In this document: piece by piece, positions 4,524 through 5,191 of the stretch | Layout of the letters: each line of letters opens with the position of its first letter | How positions within the stretch are numbered: the first letter of the stretch is position 1 | NCBI GenBank assembly: GCA_012799845.1 | Contig: JAAZKL010000054.1 | Coordinates: forward strand, 1-5,191 | DNA from: Clostridiaceae bacterium | Lineage (GTDB): Bacteria; Bacillota; Clostridia; Acetivibrionales; DTU013 | DNA length: 5,191 bases | Direction: 5' to 3' | Program-made: the position numbers and the translations under genes | Notes under the pieces: generated by a model | Databases searched by the model: none | What the model saw: only the letters and a program-made list of their open reading frames with translations | What the model was told of the DNA's origin: nothing

Positions 4524-5191
4524 ATGTATGAAAGTATAACGTATGCTGAACTCAAAAGCCTGCCAAGAGATCAGAAAATTGAGGCACTGAAAGAACTGAT
4601 GGCAACCTGTTCGTCCCGGAAGAAGATCGCGGAGAAGCTTGGTGTGAATCCGCCCAATATCTACAGTATGATAGCAAGGTATATAAAAGAAGATCCCGCC
4701 AGAAAACCAGGCAGGAAAAAGGGCAGGGCAAAAGGCAAAGCGGCTGCGAAAGCTAAAGCTAAAGCAGGAATACATGAGCCAATGCAAGCTGCGGAACAGG
4801 AGCCAGGATATGCTGCAGAGCAGGAACAAGGGTATACCGCAAAACAGGGACCCGGAAGTGCGCAGATCAGCAGTGAGACCGGCGTGAGTGGAAGGCTCGT
4901 GAGTGATGCCTTCGCAAGCATACAGGTTCCGGGAGATGCTTCCGCAGAGTTGCTTGCGGGGGAAGTCACTGTAAGCGGTCAGTACAGGGAAGATAGTCCT
5001 GCAAACGGCCAGGTTAGGGCAGAAATTATCGAGAACACACAGATCTGGGCAGAAATTGCAGGGAGTACAAAAATTGGGGCAGAAGTTATCGAAGGCGCAC
5101 AGTTCAGAGAAGGAATCTCTGCAGATGCACAACCCACAGGAAAAATCTCTGCAGATGCACACCCCACAGGAAAAATCTCTGCAGACACACA
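4524..5191 (+). CDS. Helix-turn-helix protein with basic linker and 10-residue repeat tail, open at the right edge
   Basis: The frame from ATG 4524 is open to the window edge: 222 residues, stop not seen. AAAAGGA at 4506-4512 is a modest ribosome site; a nearby ATG at 4520 stops after three codons. Residues 1-55 look like a small helical DNA-binding domain, with KSLPRDQKIEALKELM, then a helix-turn-helix SSRKKIAEKLGVNPPNIYSM (30-49). Residues 58-80 are a basic, Lys/Ala/Gly-rich linker containing RKPGRKKGRAKGK, which resembles AT-hook or histone-tail DNA contacts. Residues 83-112 hold loose AAEQEPGY-type repeats. From about 164 a 10-residue repeat runs to the edge, ending in near-identical ISADAQPTGK and ISADAHPTGK. 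I do not recognise the family. A DNA-binding regulator or nucleoid-associated protein with a variable-length disordered tail is an inference. A long antisense frame (4482-5162) is a shadow of the repeat composition. Confidence 0.72.
   Translation, partial: MYESITYAELKSLPRDQKIEALKELMATCSSRKKIAEKLGVNPPNIYSMIARYIKEDPARKPGRKKGRAKGKAAAKAKAKAGIHEPMQAAEQEPGYAAEQEQGYTAKQGPGSAQISSETGVSGRLVSDAFASIQVPGDASAELLAGEVTVSGQYREDSPANGQVRAEIIENTQIWAEIAGSTKIGAEVIEGAQFREGISADAQPTGKISADAHPTGKISADT
5017..5191. repeat. 30-bp in-frame tandem repeats in the tail of the helix-turn-helix gene
   Basis: The period is exactly 30 bp from 5017. Units 5017-5046, 5047-5076 and 5077-5106 each start GGGCAGAA and are diverged. 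In the next phase, 5115-5144 and 5145-5174 are nearly identical (one difference, A to C) and a third copy starts at 5175 and leaves the window. The period keeps the reading frame, giving 10-residue units. Identity rises toward the right edge, so the newest units are probably there or beyond. Confidence 0.9.

Noticed and set aside
4482..5162. Antisense frame of 226 codons, Cys/Phe-rich
   Set aside because: It is a mirror of the repeat composition of the + strand gene, which has a ribosome site and a helix-turn-helix domain.

Overview
The window reads as chromosomal DNA from a low-to-mid GC Gram-positive anaerobe, most likely a Clostridia/Lachnospiraceae-type Firmicute. This rests on purine-rich Shine-Dalgarno sites, the style of the ABC exporter and MerR proteins, and mixed codon usage; the taxon is inference, not proof. 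All recognisable genes lie on the + strand.

Layout: (1) 1-174 is the 3' end of a SelO/YdiU protein AMPylase gene. (2) 175-482 has no convincing gene. It holds a degenerate 20-21-bp array that begins inside the end of selO, then a 36-bp tandem repeat and a perfect inverted repeat. (3) 483-513 is a promoter with MerR-family architecture: TTGACT, a 19-bp spacer, TAGACT, and a dyad in the spacer. (4) 535-3347 encodes a type I exporter-fold ABC transporter in separate pieces: membrane domain A (535-1515), a stand-alone nucleotide-binding domain (1726-2364) and membrane domain B (2379-3347). The gap between the first two pieces is a degenerate ~27-bp repeat array with four in-frame stops. No second ATPase gene follows. 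(5) 3348-3710 carries a hairpin and a 12-bp tandem array that turns into a 24-bp higher-order repeat. (6) 3711-4214 is a short MerR-family regulator whose 3' end, stop codon included, is part of a 34-bp tandem repeat. (7) 4215-4523 holds the rest of that repeat, a pyrimidine-rich 15/21-bp array and a possible promoter. (8) 4524 to the right edge is an open gene for a helix-turn-helix protein with a basic linker and a tail built of 10-residue (30-bp) repeats.

How the parts fit: the MerR regulator probably controls the transporter operon through the long-spacer promoter at 483-513, as in multidrug or toxin efflux switches where MerR twists an over-long spacer into an active form. The transporter would be two different membrane halves served by two copies of one NBD. 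The substrate cannot be read from the sequence.

The most unusual aspect is that every gene-free stretch longer than 100 bp is largely built of short tandem repeats, each with a different unit (20/21, 36, 27, 12/24, 34, 15/21 bp; 30 bp inside the last gene). Three of these arrays start within the 3' end of the upstream gene, and at selO and merR the repeated segment includes the stop codon. This looks like recurrent local repeat growth that reshapes gene ends and may have split one gene.
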